55,742 bases of DNA from an uncultured Ruminococcus sp. (GCA_902780695.1 CACZGM010000037.1:1-55742); one strand, 5' to 3'. Positions 36,890-45,719 are shown, numbered from the stretch's first letter. A program made the numbers and translations. The notes: a model not told the origin generated them from the sequence alone.

Positions 36890-36903
36890 TGACTTCCAAG
36901 TCA
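36890..36903. promoter_or_regulatory. Palindrome in the pyrC leader
   Basis: TGACTTCCAAGTCA is a perfect 14-bp palindrome except for its CC/AA centre reading (TGACTT and AAGTCA arms). It lies about 10 bases after the predicted transcription start. It could be an operator or a small hairpin. It does not resemble a PyrR binding loop. Confidence 0.4.
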
Positions 36904-36920
36904 TACTATCCTAACATAAT

Positions 36921-36949
36921 ATTATACTATATAATTTGGATTTTTTCAA
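36921..36949 (-). promoter_or_regulatory. Promoter of the pyrimidine operon
   Basis: On the minus strand: -35 TTGAAA (36949-36944), 17 bases, -10 TATAAT (36926-36921). Confidence 0.75.
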
Positions 36950-37010
36950 CACCAAATCCCATTAAATTGCTATTTCGTTATTTTGCACAAATTATCATTC
37001 CGCAACAAAA

Positions 37011-37034
37011 AACGAGTGACCAAAATCACTCGTT
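37011..37034 (-). terminator. Terminator of proC
   Basis: A 9-bp stem AACGAGTGA / TCACTCGTT has a 6-base loop and is followed on the minus strand by TTTTTTG. It separates proC from the pyrC promoter. Confidence 0.9.
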
Positions 37035-37042
37035 CATAATAA

Positions 37043-37828
37043 TTATTGGGATAACTCATAAGCGCGTCTTGTACACGCTTCACAAGCCGCGTTCACATCA
37101 TCGGTCAGATTGCCCTCATACAGCTTATCCAATCCGGCAATTGTAGTTCCTCCGGGAGAAGATACCTGTTTTATCAGCTGATCCACGGTCATTCCGGAAC
37201 TTGTGAGCATTTCCGCAGAGCCTTTGAGAGTAGCCGCAAACAGCTTCATTGCCGCGTCAGGGTCAATACCGTTAGCGGCAGCGTAATCGACAAATCCCTT
37301 TGCGAACAGATATATGAATGCCGGAGAGCTTCCGTTTATACAGATTATTTCCTTCATCTTATCGATAGGAACTATCTCTGCTATGCCGCAGCTTTCTATA
37401 ACAGACTTGGCAAAAGCAAATTCCTCAGCCGTAGTCTTATCGTCTGTGGACATCGCACTTGCGCCCATTCCGAGCATCATTGGCGTGTTCGGCATTACGA
37501 GAACAACTTTTGCGTCCGGGATCGTCCGGCTTCTGATGAATTTTTCGGATATACCGGCGCATATAGAGATAAAAACGGTGTCGGGAGTAACAGCCGGTTT
37601 AAGAGCGTCAAGCACATCGCCGAGCACCTGCGGCTTTACAGCAAGCAGAACGTATTTGCAGACTGAAACAAGCTCCGCTTCACTTTTACAGGGCTTTGCG
37701 GGAGCAGCGGCAAGCTTTTCCGCATCTTTGTCATAAGCATAAACTTCCGCTTCAAGAGAACCGGCGGCAATGCCTTTCATTATTGCGGACCCCATATTGC
37801 CCGCACCTATAAAACCAAGCTTTATCAC
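37043..37828 (-). CDS. proC: Pyrroline-5-carboxylate reductase
   Basis: The 261-residue enzyme performs the last step of proline synthesis, reducing pyrroline-5-carboxylate with NAD(P)H. GFIGAGNMGSAI is the Rossmann loop, VMPNTPMMLGMGASAM and the C-terminal KQVSSPGGTTIAGL are family signatures. It starts with GTG at 37828, with AAGGAG about 11 bases upstream. proA and proB are not in the window. Confidence 0.96.
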   Translation of the reverse strand: MIKLGFIGAGNMGSAIMKGIAAGSLEAEVYAYDKDAEKLAAAPAKPCKSEAELVSVCKYVLLAVKPQVLGDVLDALKPAVTPDTVFISICAGISEKFIRSRTIPDAKVVLVMPNTPMMLGMGASAMSTDDKTTAEEFAFAKSVIESCGIAEIVPIDKMKEIICINGSSPAFIYLFAKGFVDYAAANGIDPDAAMKLFAATLKGSAEMLTSSGMTVDQLIKQVSSPGGTTIAGLDKLYEGNLTDDVNAACEACTRRAYELSQ

Positions 37829-37881
37829 AGTTTTTCGATCTCCTTGTCTTTCTGGAATTATCTATGACTCAACATATACAT

Positions 37882-38772
37882 TTATACTGTCTCCGGGTTC
37901 TGCTTAAGGCGACCCTTATTATTGGTATTGTCACGGAAAACTTTCTTATAAGCAACAAGTATCGGCGACAGCATAAACAGTAAAATAAGGCAGTCAACCG
38001 GACACTGTATGCCGTTTTTGATAAGGCGAAGCGGATATCCCGCAAGAGTGGAATCCAGTGTAGTATATCCGGAAAGTATCATAGCTATCGGAGTCATGAT
38101 CAGATTACATACGACAACGACTGTTATCTTTGAGAAAACAATGCGCAGAGTCGATCCGATCTCACCCAGGCCATCTTTATTCAGCCTTATTATCAGCGTG
38201 AACAGGACACCGTACAGGAAGCCCGCTATTGTCGATGCATAAACGATAACGACATCTGCAAGCACCTTTATCAGCTTTCCGGTATTTCCTTCGGCATCAC
38301 CCATATTGCTTACAGTGTTCCATATTATGAACGAAATCAAGAAAACTACTCCGCCGACAGCAACACCGACTCCGAGTGATATCAGAATATCTTTCAGAAC
38401 AGTACCCGATGTTCTTTTGATCTTGTTGTCCCGGAAGCTGAACACCGGCTTCATTTCATAAAGAAACAACCCGTAGATCATCGCACCGACCGCTTCAATG
38501 AGTGTGAACAGCGGGCTGAAGCCACCGTCCGGATTCATCATAAAGCCTATGATATCGGTTATCGTACCCGCGAGGAACGCGACTGTCGGCCCGAAAAGCA
38601 TACCGATAGCAGCAATTGCGACAAATGCAAATGTGACCTTAAGATCTGCTGTTAACTTTATCGAAAACATTTTGAGCACGATATCGAGCCCGATAAGGAT
38701 ACCCGTAAGTACGATGCAGCGAAGAGTCTTGAGCTCAAGCGCCGATCTTTTGAATTTACCTAAAAAAGACAT
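37882..38772 (-). CDS. folT: ECF transporter S component, folate-specific (FolT-like)
   Basis: The protein of about 296 residues has six membrane helices with the S-component pattern: TLRCIVLTGILIGLDIVL, VAIAAIGMLFGPTVAFLAGTITDIIGFMM and PLFTLIEAVGAMIYG. It would bind substrate outside and work with a shared EcfA/EcfT energy module encoded elsewhere. The folate assignment rests on the THF riboswitch directly upstream plus similarity to the folate group. An upstream ATG at 38802 is in frame, but AAAAGGAGG is correctly spaced only for MSFLGKF at 38772. A poorly conserved insert around residues 160-185 (SNMGDAEGNTGK) makes it longer than the smallest family members. Confidence 0.88.
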   Translation of the reverse strand: MSFLGKFKRSALELKTLRCIVLTGILIGLDIVLKMFSIKLTADLKVTFAFVAIAAIGMLFGPTVAFLAGTITDIIGFMMNPDGGFSPLFTLIEAVGAMIYGLFLYEMKPVFSFRDNKIKRTSGTVLKDILISLGVGVAVGGVVFLISFIIWNTVSNMGDAEGNTGKLIKVLADVVIVYASTIAGFLYGVLFTLIIRLNKDGLGEIGSTLRIVFSKITVVVVCNLIMTPIAMILSGYTTLDSTLAGYPLRLIKNGIQCPVDCLILLFMLSPILVAYKKVFRDNTNNKGRLKQNPETV

Positions 38773-38776
38773 AACC

Positions 38777-38812
38777 ATCCTCCTTTTCTGAAAACTATAC
38801 ATAAAGAAGGAT
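38777..38812 (-). promoter_or_regulatory. Ribosome-site-sequestering helix of folT
   Basis: On the transcript ATCCTTCTTT (38812-38803) can pair over ten positions (one G-U) with AAAGGAGGAT (38786-38777), which is the folT Shine-Dalgarno. TTATCC, overlapping its 5' arm, can instead pair with an upstream GGATAA. This gives two exclusive states suited to translational control by the riboswitch. Confidence 0.6.
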
Positions 38813-38840
38813 AATCAGTTTCGTGTTTTATCCGATTATG

Positions 38841-38943
38841 TACAGCGAGATGCGAAAACCGCACCGCAAGCGCTTCTGCGCTTTTCGTCGCAGTGCCAAC
38901 TCTCCGTTCACTGCGCACTTAACGCGCGGTTTTCTACTCTGTA
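38841..38943 (-). ncRNA. Tetrahydrofolate (THF) riboswitch
   Basis: The transcript matches the THF riboswitch in order: P1 TACAG/CTGTA (38943-38939 with 38845-38841), AGAGTAGA, CGCGTTAAGTG, a hairpin CGCAGTG...CACTGCG with TGAACGG in its loop, ACGAA, AAGCGC-AGAA-GCGCTT, GCGGTG, then CGCATCTCGCTGT. A GAAAACCGC/GCGGTTTTC helix closes the junction. It lies between pfkA and the folate transporter gene, in the transporter orientation, with no terminator before it, so it may be reached by readthrough from pfkA or by a promoter inside the pfkA 3' end. Confidence 0.92.
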
Positions 38944-38950
38944 ATCATTC

Positions 38951-39910
38951 TTATATTGCTATTTCGTTAGCGATACGGTACAGATCCTTCGGGAACTCCT
39001 TTGTCATCTTAAGGGCTTCCTGAATGTCAACGTCTATGACATCACCATGCTGGAGGCCTACAACTCTGTTGCCGATTCCCTTTTCAAGAAGCTCAACAGC
39101 GTAGTAACCCATTCTGCTGGCCTCAACTCTGTCGCGCAGTGTCGGCGAACCGCCTCTCTGAACATGACCGAGTATAGTAGCACGGCTGTCGATATGAAGA
39201 TGATCCTGGATCTCCTCGGCGATCTTCTGAGAATTACCTATTCCCTCGGAAACTACTACGATAAAGTGATTCTTTCCCATTTTCTTTGACTCTGCGATCT
39301 TCTTTTCTATCTCCGCAAGATCATAGGGCATTTCTGTAGTGATTATTGCCGACGCACCGCATGCTATACCCGTGTTGAGGGCTATGTAGCCCGCACGTCT
39401 TCCCATTACCTCAACAACAGAGCATCTGTCATGTGAGCAGGCAGTGTCGATCAGCTTGTCTATAAGCTCCATTGCTGTATTCATAGCAGTATCATAACCT
39501 ATAGTGTATTCTGTCATAGCTATATCGTTGTCAATGGTTCCGGGAAGTCCTATACAAGGGATACCCTCAGCGGAAAGGTCTGCCGCACCTCTGAACGATC
39601 CGTCGCCTCCGATAACAACTATACCGTCAATACCGTGCTCTATGCAGGTTTCCTTTGCCTTAAGAACTCCGGCTTTTTCCTTGAATTCAAGGCATCTTGC
39701 GGTATAAAGCACTGTTCCGCCTCTCTGAATGATGTCGGAAACACTTGTCGCGTCAAGAGGACGGATATCACCGTTGATGAGACCGTTGTATCCTCTGTAG
39801 ATACCGACAACTTCCATACCCTTCTGCAGTGCAGCTCTTACTACGGCTCTTATTGCCGCATTCATTCCGGGCGCATCGCCGCCGCTTGTTAAAACACCGA
39901 TTTTCTTCAT
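38951..39910 (-). CDS. pfkA: ATP-dependent 6-phosphofructokinase
   Basis: The 319-residue protein is a bacterial PfkA: LTSGGDAPGMNAAIRAVVR, IGGDGSFRGA (100-108) and GLPGTIDND (121-129), VEVMGRRAGYIAL, and LGHVQRGGSPTLRDR. Gly in GGDGS and PGTIDND marks it as ATP-dependent, in contrast to the PPi type at 8149. Its length is standard for allosteric PfkA, regulated in relatives by ADP/PEP. It has its own promoter (39969-39997). Confidence 0.96.
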   Translation of the reverse strand: MKKIGVLTSGGDAPGMNAAIRAVVRAALQKGMEVVGIYRGYNGLINGDIRPLDATSVSDIIQRGGTVLYTARCLEFKEKAGVLKAKETCIEHGIDGIVVIGGDGSFRGAADLSAEGIPCIGLPGTIDNDIAMTEYTIGYDTAMNTAMELIDKLIDTACSHDRCSVVEVMGRRAGYIALNTGIACGASAIITTEMPYDLAEIEKKIAESKKMGKNHFIVVVSEGIGNSQKIAEEIQDHLHIDSRATILGHVQRGGSPTLRDRVEASRMGYYAVELLEKGIGNRVVGLQHGDVIDVDIQEALKMTKEFPKDLYRIANEIAI

Positions 39911-39968
39911 TTTCCAAATCCTCCGTTAAAAATAAAAAGCTACCGGCTTTTTGACATACATTACATCT

Positions 39969-39997
39969 ATTTTACATTAATTATCTGAAATAGTCAA
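39969..39997 (-). promoter_or_regulatory. Promoter of pfkA
   Basis: On the minus strand: -35 TTGACT (39997-39992), 17 bases, -10 TAAAAT (39974-39969). Confidence 0.7.
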
Positions 39998-40028
39998 GTG
40001 AATTTATTTCAAAACAAATAAAAAACTC

Positions 40029-40078
40029 ATAAACTGACTTTTTTCACAAAAAACAGACATAAAAAAATATCAGTTTAT
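40029..40078. repeat. Inverted repeat downstream of whiA
   Basis: ATAAACTGA / TCAGTTTAT arms (40029-40037 and 40070-40078) flank an A-rich 32-base loop. It could help end transcription of whiA, since T-runs lie inside it on the minus strand, but it is not a canonical terminator. Confidence 0.4.
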
Positions 40079-40118
40079 ATAAAATTCCAAAATACTCAAT
40101 TGTTCACTATGCCTGAGT

Positions 40119-40997
40119 TCAGGAATTATTTTTATTTCTTATTTCTTCCGCCAGCTTTGCTATGCGCTCAAATCTGTGATTTACGCCGCTGCGGCTTATA
40201 GCCGGTTCAGCAAGCTTTCCGAGATCACGAAGAGACATATCCGGGTTGTTCATACGAAGCATCGCTATCTCTTTCAGATCATCGCTTATTTTGTAATCCC
40301 CGGCATTTTCAAGGACGAGCCTGATATCCTCAAGCTGCTTGGAGGAAGCGCGGACAGTGCGTTCTATATTGGCAGTTTCGCAGTTTACCGATCTGTTTAT
40401 GCCGCTCCTGACTTCCTTCAATATCTTAATGTTCATAATCTCCATAGCACTCTGAACAGCTCCCATAAATGTGAGTATATCTGAAATATCCTCGCTGTTC
40501 TTGCTGTAAAGGAAATATGAAGCGCCTCGGTGGGATATGCTTATGTTCATTCCCTGTTCATTTATGAGCCTGTTAAGTTCAGCACACTTTTCTTCGCTTC
40601 CCGCAGAAAGTTCAAAATGATATCCCGCTTTCTGCACATACACATTGCCGCATGATATGAACGTTCCTCTCAGGAAAGCCCCTACCTCGGTATCGCTGCC
40701 CCCTATGAACTCACGGGAAATACTGTTTCCAGATGCGTGATATTTGGTAAAATAAAGTCTGTCCACGGCAGTAACCTGATAGCTTGTTCCTGAAACCGAC
40801 GGCGTTTGTTCATACGATACAGTATTCTTCGGAAACAGCCGCCGTACATATCCGGCTGTTGTCTTGTCACGAGTGATAAAATAATGCTCGTCCGTTCCCC
40901 TGAATCCGTAATACAGCCCGTAGCGAATGATCTCACGAAGATTGTCGGGAACGTCACAGGCGCACAATTCATGCTTTACATCGTTTGTAAAAGACAT
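40119..40997 (-). CDS. whiA: WhiA-type DNA-binding regulator
   Basis: The 292-residue protein has the bipartite WhiA architecture: an N-terminal degenerate LAGLIDADG-like domain (SFTNDVKHELCACD, GAFLRGTFISCGNV) and a C-terminal helix-turn-helix (NCETANIERTVRASSKQLEDI, MSLRDLGKLAEPAISRSGVNHR). In Gram-positives it affects cell division and chromosome segregation. It follows rapZ by 16 bp, the conserved order in Firmicutes. Confidence 0.95.
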   Translation of the reverse strand: MSFTNDVKHELCACDVPDNLREIIRYGLYYGFRGTDEHYFITRDKTTAGYVRRLFPKNTVSYEQTPSVSGTSYQVTAVDRLYFTKYHASGNSISREFIGGSDTEVGAFLRGTFISCGNVYVQKAGYHFELSAGSEEKCAELNRLINEQGMNISISHRGASYFLYSKNSEDISDILTFMGAVQSAMEIMNIKILKEVRSGINRSVNCETANIERTVRASSKQLEDIRLVLENAGDYKISDDLKEIAMLRMNNPDMSLRDLGKLAEPAISRSGVNHRFERIAKLAEEIRNKNNS

Positions 40998-41013
40998 TGT
41001 GTCCCTCCCGCGG

Positions 41014-41868
41014 TCACTTCTGCGAGTCTCTGTGGAGAACGTGTGTATTATAACCCTTTTCTTTGAGATGATCGTTCATCATTTCCGCGAAGGTCACGCT
41101 CCTGTGCCTTCCGCCCGTACAGCCGAACGCTATGACAAGCTGGCTTTTTCCCTCGGATATGTACTGGGGGACAAGAAAATCGACCATATCGAACAGCTTG
41201 TCCCTGAACTGCACCGAGAGCTCAGAATCCATAACATAGTCCCGGACCTCACTGTCCTCTCCGGTCTTGTGCTTAAGCTCCGCAACATAGAACGGATTTG
41301 GCAGGAACCTCACATCAAACATAAGATCGGCTTCATCCGGGACGCCGTACTTGAATCCGAACGAAAGACAGCTTATGACCATGCTCTTTGATACATTTTC
41401 AAGGAACATTTTCATCATATTCTCTTTGAATTTTGCCGTTGAGGTAAGACTTGAATCTATATAGTAATCGGAATTTTCCCTTATTGGCATAAGTATCTCA
41501 AACTCGCTGTCTATAGCCTTGTCGAGATCTCCGCCGGATATGTCATAAAGCGGGTGCTTTCTGCGTGTTTCCTTGTATCTTCTGCGTATAACATCCTTAT
41601 CCGCGTAAATGAACAGTATCTTTACATCCATTCCGTTTGCACGCATTTCCTTGACATTCTCCCAGAATTGCAGGAAAAGCTCACCGCCGCGTATATCAAC
41701 AACTATGGCAACTTTATCTATTGCCGAATTGTCACCGCACAGCTCGGCAAATTTAGGTATAAGCTGCGGCGGCATATTATCTATGCAGAAGTAGCCGATA
41801 TCTTCAAGAACATTCATGGCACTTGATTTTCCCGATCCGGAAACTCCGGTAACGATTATAAACTGCAT
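41014..41868 (-). CDS. rapZ: RapZ/YvcJ-type nucleotide-binding protein
   Basis: The 284-residue protein has a P-loop GVSGSGKSSAMN (8-19), a Walker B-like IVVDIRGG region, RRRYKETRRKHPL, and the C-terminal domain GCTGGRHRSVTFAE that binds metabolites or RNA in E. coli RapZ. In Firmicutes the function is less clear. It lies between murB (4 bp) and whiA (16 bp). Confidence 0.95.
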   Translation of the reverse strand: MQFIIVTGVSGSGKSSAMNVLEDIGYFCIDNMPPQLIPKFAELCGDNSAIDKVAIVVDIRGGELFLQFWENVKEMRANGMDVKILFIYADKDVIRRRYKETRRKHPLYDISGGDLDKAIDSEFEILMPIRENSDYYIDSSLTSTAKFKENMMKMFLENVSKSMVISCLSFGFKYGVPDEADLMFDVRFLPNPFYVAELKHKTGEDSEVRDYVMDSELSVQFRDKLFDMVDFLVPQYISEGKSQLVIAFGCTGGRHRSVTFAEMMNDHLKEKGYNTHVLHRDSQK

Positions 41869-41872
41869 ATCA

Positions 41873-42775
41873 TCACTCCACGATCAGTATTTCACGTTCG
41901 AGCATTACTCCCGAATCCGCAAAAACCTTTTTCTTAATGTCTTCCGTTATTTTCAGCACATCATCGTATGATGCTCCGCCCTTGTTTATAACAAATCCAC
42001 AGTGCTTTTCGCTTACCTGCGCACCGCCTACAGTATAGCCTTTCAGTCCGCTTTCCTCTATCAGCTTCGCGGCAAAATAGCCTTCCGGCCTTTTGAACGT
42101 GCTTCCCGCGCTTGGATATTCAAGCGGCTGCTTTTCACGGCGCTTATTCATTGTCTCGTTCATTAATGCCGAGATGTTGTCTGCATTCCCCTCTGTAAGC
42201 CGGAAGCATACAGAAAGAATGACCTTATCCGTTCCGGTAAAGGCACTGTGACGGTAAGACAGCCCCATTTCATCCTTGTACATACGCTTAACCGTACCGT
42301 CATTGTCAAGATAATCGCAGTACAGAACAACGTCCTTCATTTCACCGCCGTAGGCTCCCGCATTCATATAAAGCGCTCCGCCGGCACTTCCCGGAATCCC
42401 GTAGGCAAATTCAAGCCCGGAAAGCGACTCTTTTCTCGCTTCACCGCATATTTTCGCGAGCGTTGCTCCTGAATCACATATAAGATCGTCGCCCTCGCGT
42501 CTTACCGAGGAATATTCACCGTCTATGACAATAACGACACCGCGCAGTCCTTTATCGCTTATAAGCACATTGGTGCATTTACCGAGTATATAATACTTTA
42601 TACAGTTTGTTCTGCACTCCGTAACAAGCTCTTTTATGCATTCAGCGCTGTTTGGCATAACGATAACATCACATATTCCGCCTATGCGGAAAGAAGTAAA
42701 TTCCGCGATGCTCTCGTTATACAGTATTTTCGCGCCGTATTTTTCCGAAATACCGGATATAATATCGTATTTCAC
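41873..42775 (-). CDS. murB: UDP-N-acetylenolpyruvoylglucosamine reductase
   Basis: The 300-residue FAD enzyme reduces UDP-GlcNAc-enolpyruvate to UDP-MurNAc in peptidoglycan synthesis. It shows FTSFRIGGICDVIVMP, LGKCTNVLISDKGLRG, GLEFAYGIPGSAGGALYMNAGAYGGEM and PSAGSTFKRPEG, where the Ser is the proton donor of type II MurB. The size and lack of extra loops fit the Gram-positive type. Confidence 0.96.
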   Translation of the reverse strand: MKYDIISGISEKYGAKILYNESIAEFTSFRIGGICDVIVMPNSAECIKELVTECRTNCIKYYILGKCTNVLISDKGLRGVVIVIDGEYSSVRREGDDLICDSGATLAKICGEARKESLSGLEFAYGIPGSAGGALYMNAGAYGGEMKDVVLYCDYLDNDGTVKRMYKDEMGLSYRHSAFTGTDKVILSVCFRLTEGNADNISALMNETMNKRREKQPLEYPSAGSTFKRPEGYFAAKLIEESGLKGYTVGGAQVSEKHCGFVINKGGASYDDVLKITEDIKKKVFADSGVMLEREILIVE

Positions 42776-42804
42776 GCTGTTTTCCCTCCGCGGCGATCAA
42801 TAAA

Positions 42805-43758
42805 TCATTCATTTAAAGTATATAAAGATGCCGCGCCGATTATACCTGCATCATTACCGAGCTTGCAGATATCGAGCTTTGTAGAACTTGTCGGATCTAT
42901 GCAATAGCACTCCTCGGCAATATATTTAAGCAGAGGATCTGTAAGATTGCTTCCTTCTTTGCAGATACCGCCGCCTATAAGCAGCAGCTCAGGCTGGAAG
43001 ATATTGACCATATTGGTAAGTCCGCAGCCGAGATAGTTTATATAGGTATTTACTACCTCCGCAGCCTTGCTGTCACCGGCACGCATACCGTCGAAGGCAG
43101 TCTTGCCGTCAACATTCTCTATGTTTCCCGCGATCTCCCACATCTTTGTGTCCTTGTCATCCTTCATAGCTTCTTTTGTAAAGTTGATAAGCGCAGTAGC
43201 GGAGGAATATGCCTCAAAGCAGCCCTTTCTGCCGCAGGAACAGGGTCTTCCGTTGTACTCGATAACTGTGTGTCCTACCTCACCGCCGCAGAAGTTGAAT
43301 CCGGTGTAGATCTTGCCGTCTATGATTATTCCGCCGCCTACACCTGTGCCGAGCGTGATAACAACAACGTTCTTATATCCTTTTCCGGCACCGTTCACAA
43401 CTTCTCCGAAAGCTGCGGCATTCGCATCATTCTCAACATAAACACGCGTACCGAGCTTTTTCCCGAGATATCCGCCGAGATCAAAATTTCTGAAACCGAG
43501 ATTATTTGAATAAAGAACGATACCGGTGTTTCTGTTAGCAACACCCGGAGTTCCTATACCTATGCTGTTTACGTCGGAAACGGCAATTCCCGCGGCTTTA
43601 CAAGCCTGTTCAACTCCCTCGACGATGCTGTCGGCAATAGCTTCCGACGGACGCGGAAGATTTGTCTTAATATTGGACTTGCCGATTATATTATAGTTTT
43701 CATCGACTACACCGACTTTGATATTTGTTCCTCCAAGGTCAATTCCTATGTTATACAT
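42805..43758 (-). CDS. glcK: ROK-family glucokinase
   Basis: The protein of about 317 residues starts MYNIGIDLGGTNIKVGVVDE, the phosphate loop of ROK kinases, and contains ENDANAAAFGEV, TLGTGVGGGI and the zinc motif CSCGRKGCFEAYSS. It phosphorylates glucose with ATP, which is family inference. An in-frame ATG nine codons upstream (43785) was rejected because AAAGGA is spaced for 43758. The gene overlaps the PHP gene stop by a few bases, and so is translationally linked with it. Confidence 0.92.
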   Translation of the reverse strand: MYNIGIDLGGTNIKVGVVDENYNIIGKSNIKTNLPRPSEAIADSIVEGVEQACKAAGIAVSDVNSIGIGTPGVANRNTGIVLYSNNLGFRNFDLGGYLGKKLGTRVYVENDANAAAFGEVVNGAGKGYKNVVVITLGTGVGGGIIIDGKIYTGFNFCGGEVGHTVIEYNGRPCSCGRKGCFEAYSSATALINFTKEAMKDDKDTKMWEIAGNIENVDGKTAFDGMRAGDSKAAEVVNTYINYLGCGLTNMVNIFQPELLLIGGGICKEGSNLTDPLLKYIAEECYCIDPTSSTKLDICKLGNDAGIIGAASLYTLNE

Positions 43759-44509
43759 TTTTCCCGATCCTTTCGTTTCTTTCATTGATATATCCGAGAA
43801 ATCTTTCCTCGGAAGAATTTATTACAAGCTCCTCCGGAAATTCAATTTCTTCAAGTAGCTTTTTTGCAGGGTCAAATGCTCCTATATGCGTATAAAAATG
43901 TGCGTCGGAGCTTACAATTATGCGTGTTCCGTGCTTTTCGCAGCATTCGAGTATGCGCTTATAACGTTCGGTCTGTATTTCACCGCGCTCAATCCTGCAC
44001 ACATTCACCTCGATAAGTCTGCCGTATTCCGCGCAGGCTTTGGTGACCGCATCATAATCATAATCAAACTTCGGACTTTCCGAATGCGAAATTACATCAA
44101 CAAAACGGTTTTTCAGCACGTTCAGATACGCTTTTGTGTGATCCCGCTTTGAGGACGGCGCAAAAGTCTGAACGTGCATAGAAACGTTCACCCATTCGAG
44201 AATGCTGTAATATACACTTTCCATTCCGCGCGGAATATCAAGTTCTCCCGAAACGGATAATATATCCGCTTCGATTCCTTTGAAAACCCGTACACCTTTC
44301 AGATATTCCGGAAGAATACGAAGATTTTCAAAATGCCAGGTATCGGGAGAATCCTGCATTGCGATACCGTGGTCAGTCATTCCGAGATACTTTATCCCAT
44401 GCTCCGAACACCACGCCGCATTTTCAGTTATCGTACTGTACGCGTGAGTTGAAGCGAGCGTGTGGGTGTGCATATCGGCAATAAAGCTTATTCCCGCTGT
44501 ACTGTTCAA
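43751..44509 (-). CDS. PHP-domain phosphatase (YcdX-like)
   Basis: The 252-residue protein has ADMHTHTLASTHAYST at the start, providing HxH metal ligands, MTDHGIAM, GIEADIL and a C-terminal VSSDAHFYTHIG. This is the trinuclear-zinc PHP fold of phosphoesterases such as YcdX and histidinol-phosphatase-like enzymes. The substrate is unknown. It sits between hprK and glcK in the conserved cluster. Confidence 0.88.
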   Translation of the reverse strand: MNSTAGISFIADMHTHTLASTHAYSTITENAAWCSEHGIKYLGMTDHGIAMQDSPDTWHFENLRILPEYLKGVRVFKGIEADILSVSGELDIPRGMESVYYSILEWVNVSMHVQTFAPSSKRDHTKAYLNVLKNRFVDVISHSESPKFDYDYDAVTKACAEYGRLIEVNVCRIERGEIQTERYKRILECCEKHGTRIIVSSDAHFYTHIGAFDPAKKLLEEIEFPEELVINSSEERFLGYINERNERIGKNV

Positions 44510-44542
44510 TTCTTTACCTTCTTCTGTTCTTTTTTATCTGTA

Positions 44543-45499
44543 TCAGACATCGTACTTTGTGACCGTATCCGCACCTTCCATGCTGAGTCCGAGATTATCG
44601 AGCAGATCCTGTGCAGCGTTATATCCCATTTTCTTCTGTCTGTTGTTCATAGCCGCAACTTCAAGAATGACTGCAAGGTTTCTTCCCGGTTTTACAGGTA
44701 TGGTAAGATAAGGCACCTTTACACCGAGTATCGACATATAGTGGTTATCCATACCCATTCTGTCATAAACCTTTTCGGGGTTCCACGGCTCTATCTCGAC
44801 TACCATATCTATTTTTTCCGTCACCTTTACGGAACCTATACCGTACAGCTGACGAACGTTGATAATACCTATACCGCGCAGTTCAAGGAAGTGTCTGATA
44901 TTGTCCGGAGAACTTCCGACAAGGGTTATATTCGACGTCTTGCGTATCTCGACAGCGTCATCGGCAACAAGTCTGTGTCCGCGCTTTACAAGCTCGATCG
45001 CTGTTTCGCTTTTTCCGACGCCGCTGTCTCCGAGGATAAGCATACCCTCGCCGTAAACCTCGATAAGTACGCCATGACGGGTAATACGGGGCGCAAGATT
45101 AAGATTCAGGAACGCAATAAGCCTTGCCATAAAAGCGGACGTGCTGTCATGACTGCGAAGAACGGAGACTTCATATTGTTCGGAAAGCGGGATAATCTCC
45201 GGGAACGGGTCAAGTCCTCTCGCAATGACGATTGCCGGCGGCTTCTTGGAAATAAGCGTCTCAAACGATGAACGACGCTCCTCCTCATTCATCTGATTCA
45301 TGAACGCGTATTCGCTCTTTCCGAGTATCTGTATGCGTGAATTGTCGAAGTATTCGTAAAAACCTCCGAGCTGAAGACCGGGACGATTCACATCGTTGCT
45401 GCTTACCGTTATCTCCTCGGGATTTTTCGGGCAGTAAAGCATTTCCAGCTCATTTTCCCTAATTATCCTGTCAAGTGATACCGAAAACTCCTGTGGCAT
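44543..45499 (-). CDS. hprK: HPr kinase/phosphorylase
   Basis: The 318-residue protein has the HprK N-terminal domain and the C-terminal kinase domain with P-loop GDSGVGKSETAIEL, RGHRLVADDAVEI, and GIGIINVRQLYG, the family signature. It phosphorylates and dephosphorylates Ser46 of HPr, setting carbon catabolite control in Firmicutes. A TATAAT/TTGCAA promoter is at 45578-45606. Confidence 0.96.
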   Translation of the reverse strand: MPQEFSVSLDRIIRENELEMLYCPKNPEEITVSSNDVNRPGLQLGGFYEYFDNSRIQILGKSEYAFMNQMNEEERRSSFETLISKKPPAIVIARGLDPFPEIIPLSEQYEVSVLRSHDSTSAFMARLIAFLNLNLAPRITRHGVLIEVYGEGMLILGDSGVGKSETAIELVKRGHRLVADDAVEIRKTSNITLVGSSPDNIRHFLELRGIGIINVRQLYGIGSVKVTEKIDMVVEIEPWNPEKVYDRMGMDNHYMSILGVKVPYLTIPVKPGRNLAVILEVAAMNNRQKKMGYNAAQDLLDNLGLSMEGADTVTKYDV

Positions 45500-45577
45500 A
45501 AGTATATTTTCCTTTCAGATTTGTGACCGACAGCATAATGGAGCTCCCGGCATACGCTTTAAATGCATACATTGTTA

Positions 45578-45606
45578 TTATACTATATTTTTGTAAATTT
45601 TGCAAG
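45578..45606 (-). promoter_or_regulatory. Promoter of the hprK cluster
   Basis: On the minus strand: -35 TTGCAA (45606-45601), 17 bases, -10 TATAAT (45583-45578). Confidence 0.7.
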
Positions 45607-45680
45607 GTTTTTTGTCAATTTCAAGCAAATTTTTTCATTTGATCCGAGAACGGACATATTCACTGATGAGCTGACAATTA

Positions 45681-45717
45681 ATATCCCCGGCAGTCGTAAA
45701 CAAACTGTCGGGGATAT
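45681..45717 (-). terminator. Terminator of the glycosidase operon
   Basis: A 14-position stem, ATATCCCCGGCAGT with ACTGTCGGGGATAT (one G-U or A-C pair depending on strand), has a 9-base loop and lies directly after the GH2 stop codon. Confidence 0.78.
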
Positions 45718-45719
45718 CA

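Noticed and set aside
38803-38950. Palindromic repeat element between pfkA and folT
   Set aside because: The inverted arms at first suggested a mobile repeat, but order and sequence match the THF riboswitch.
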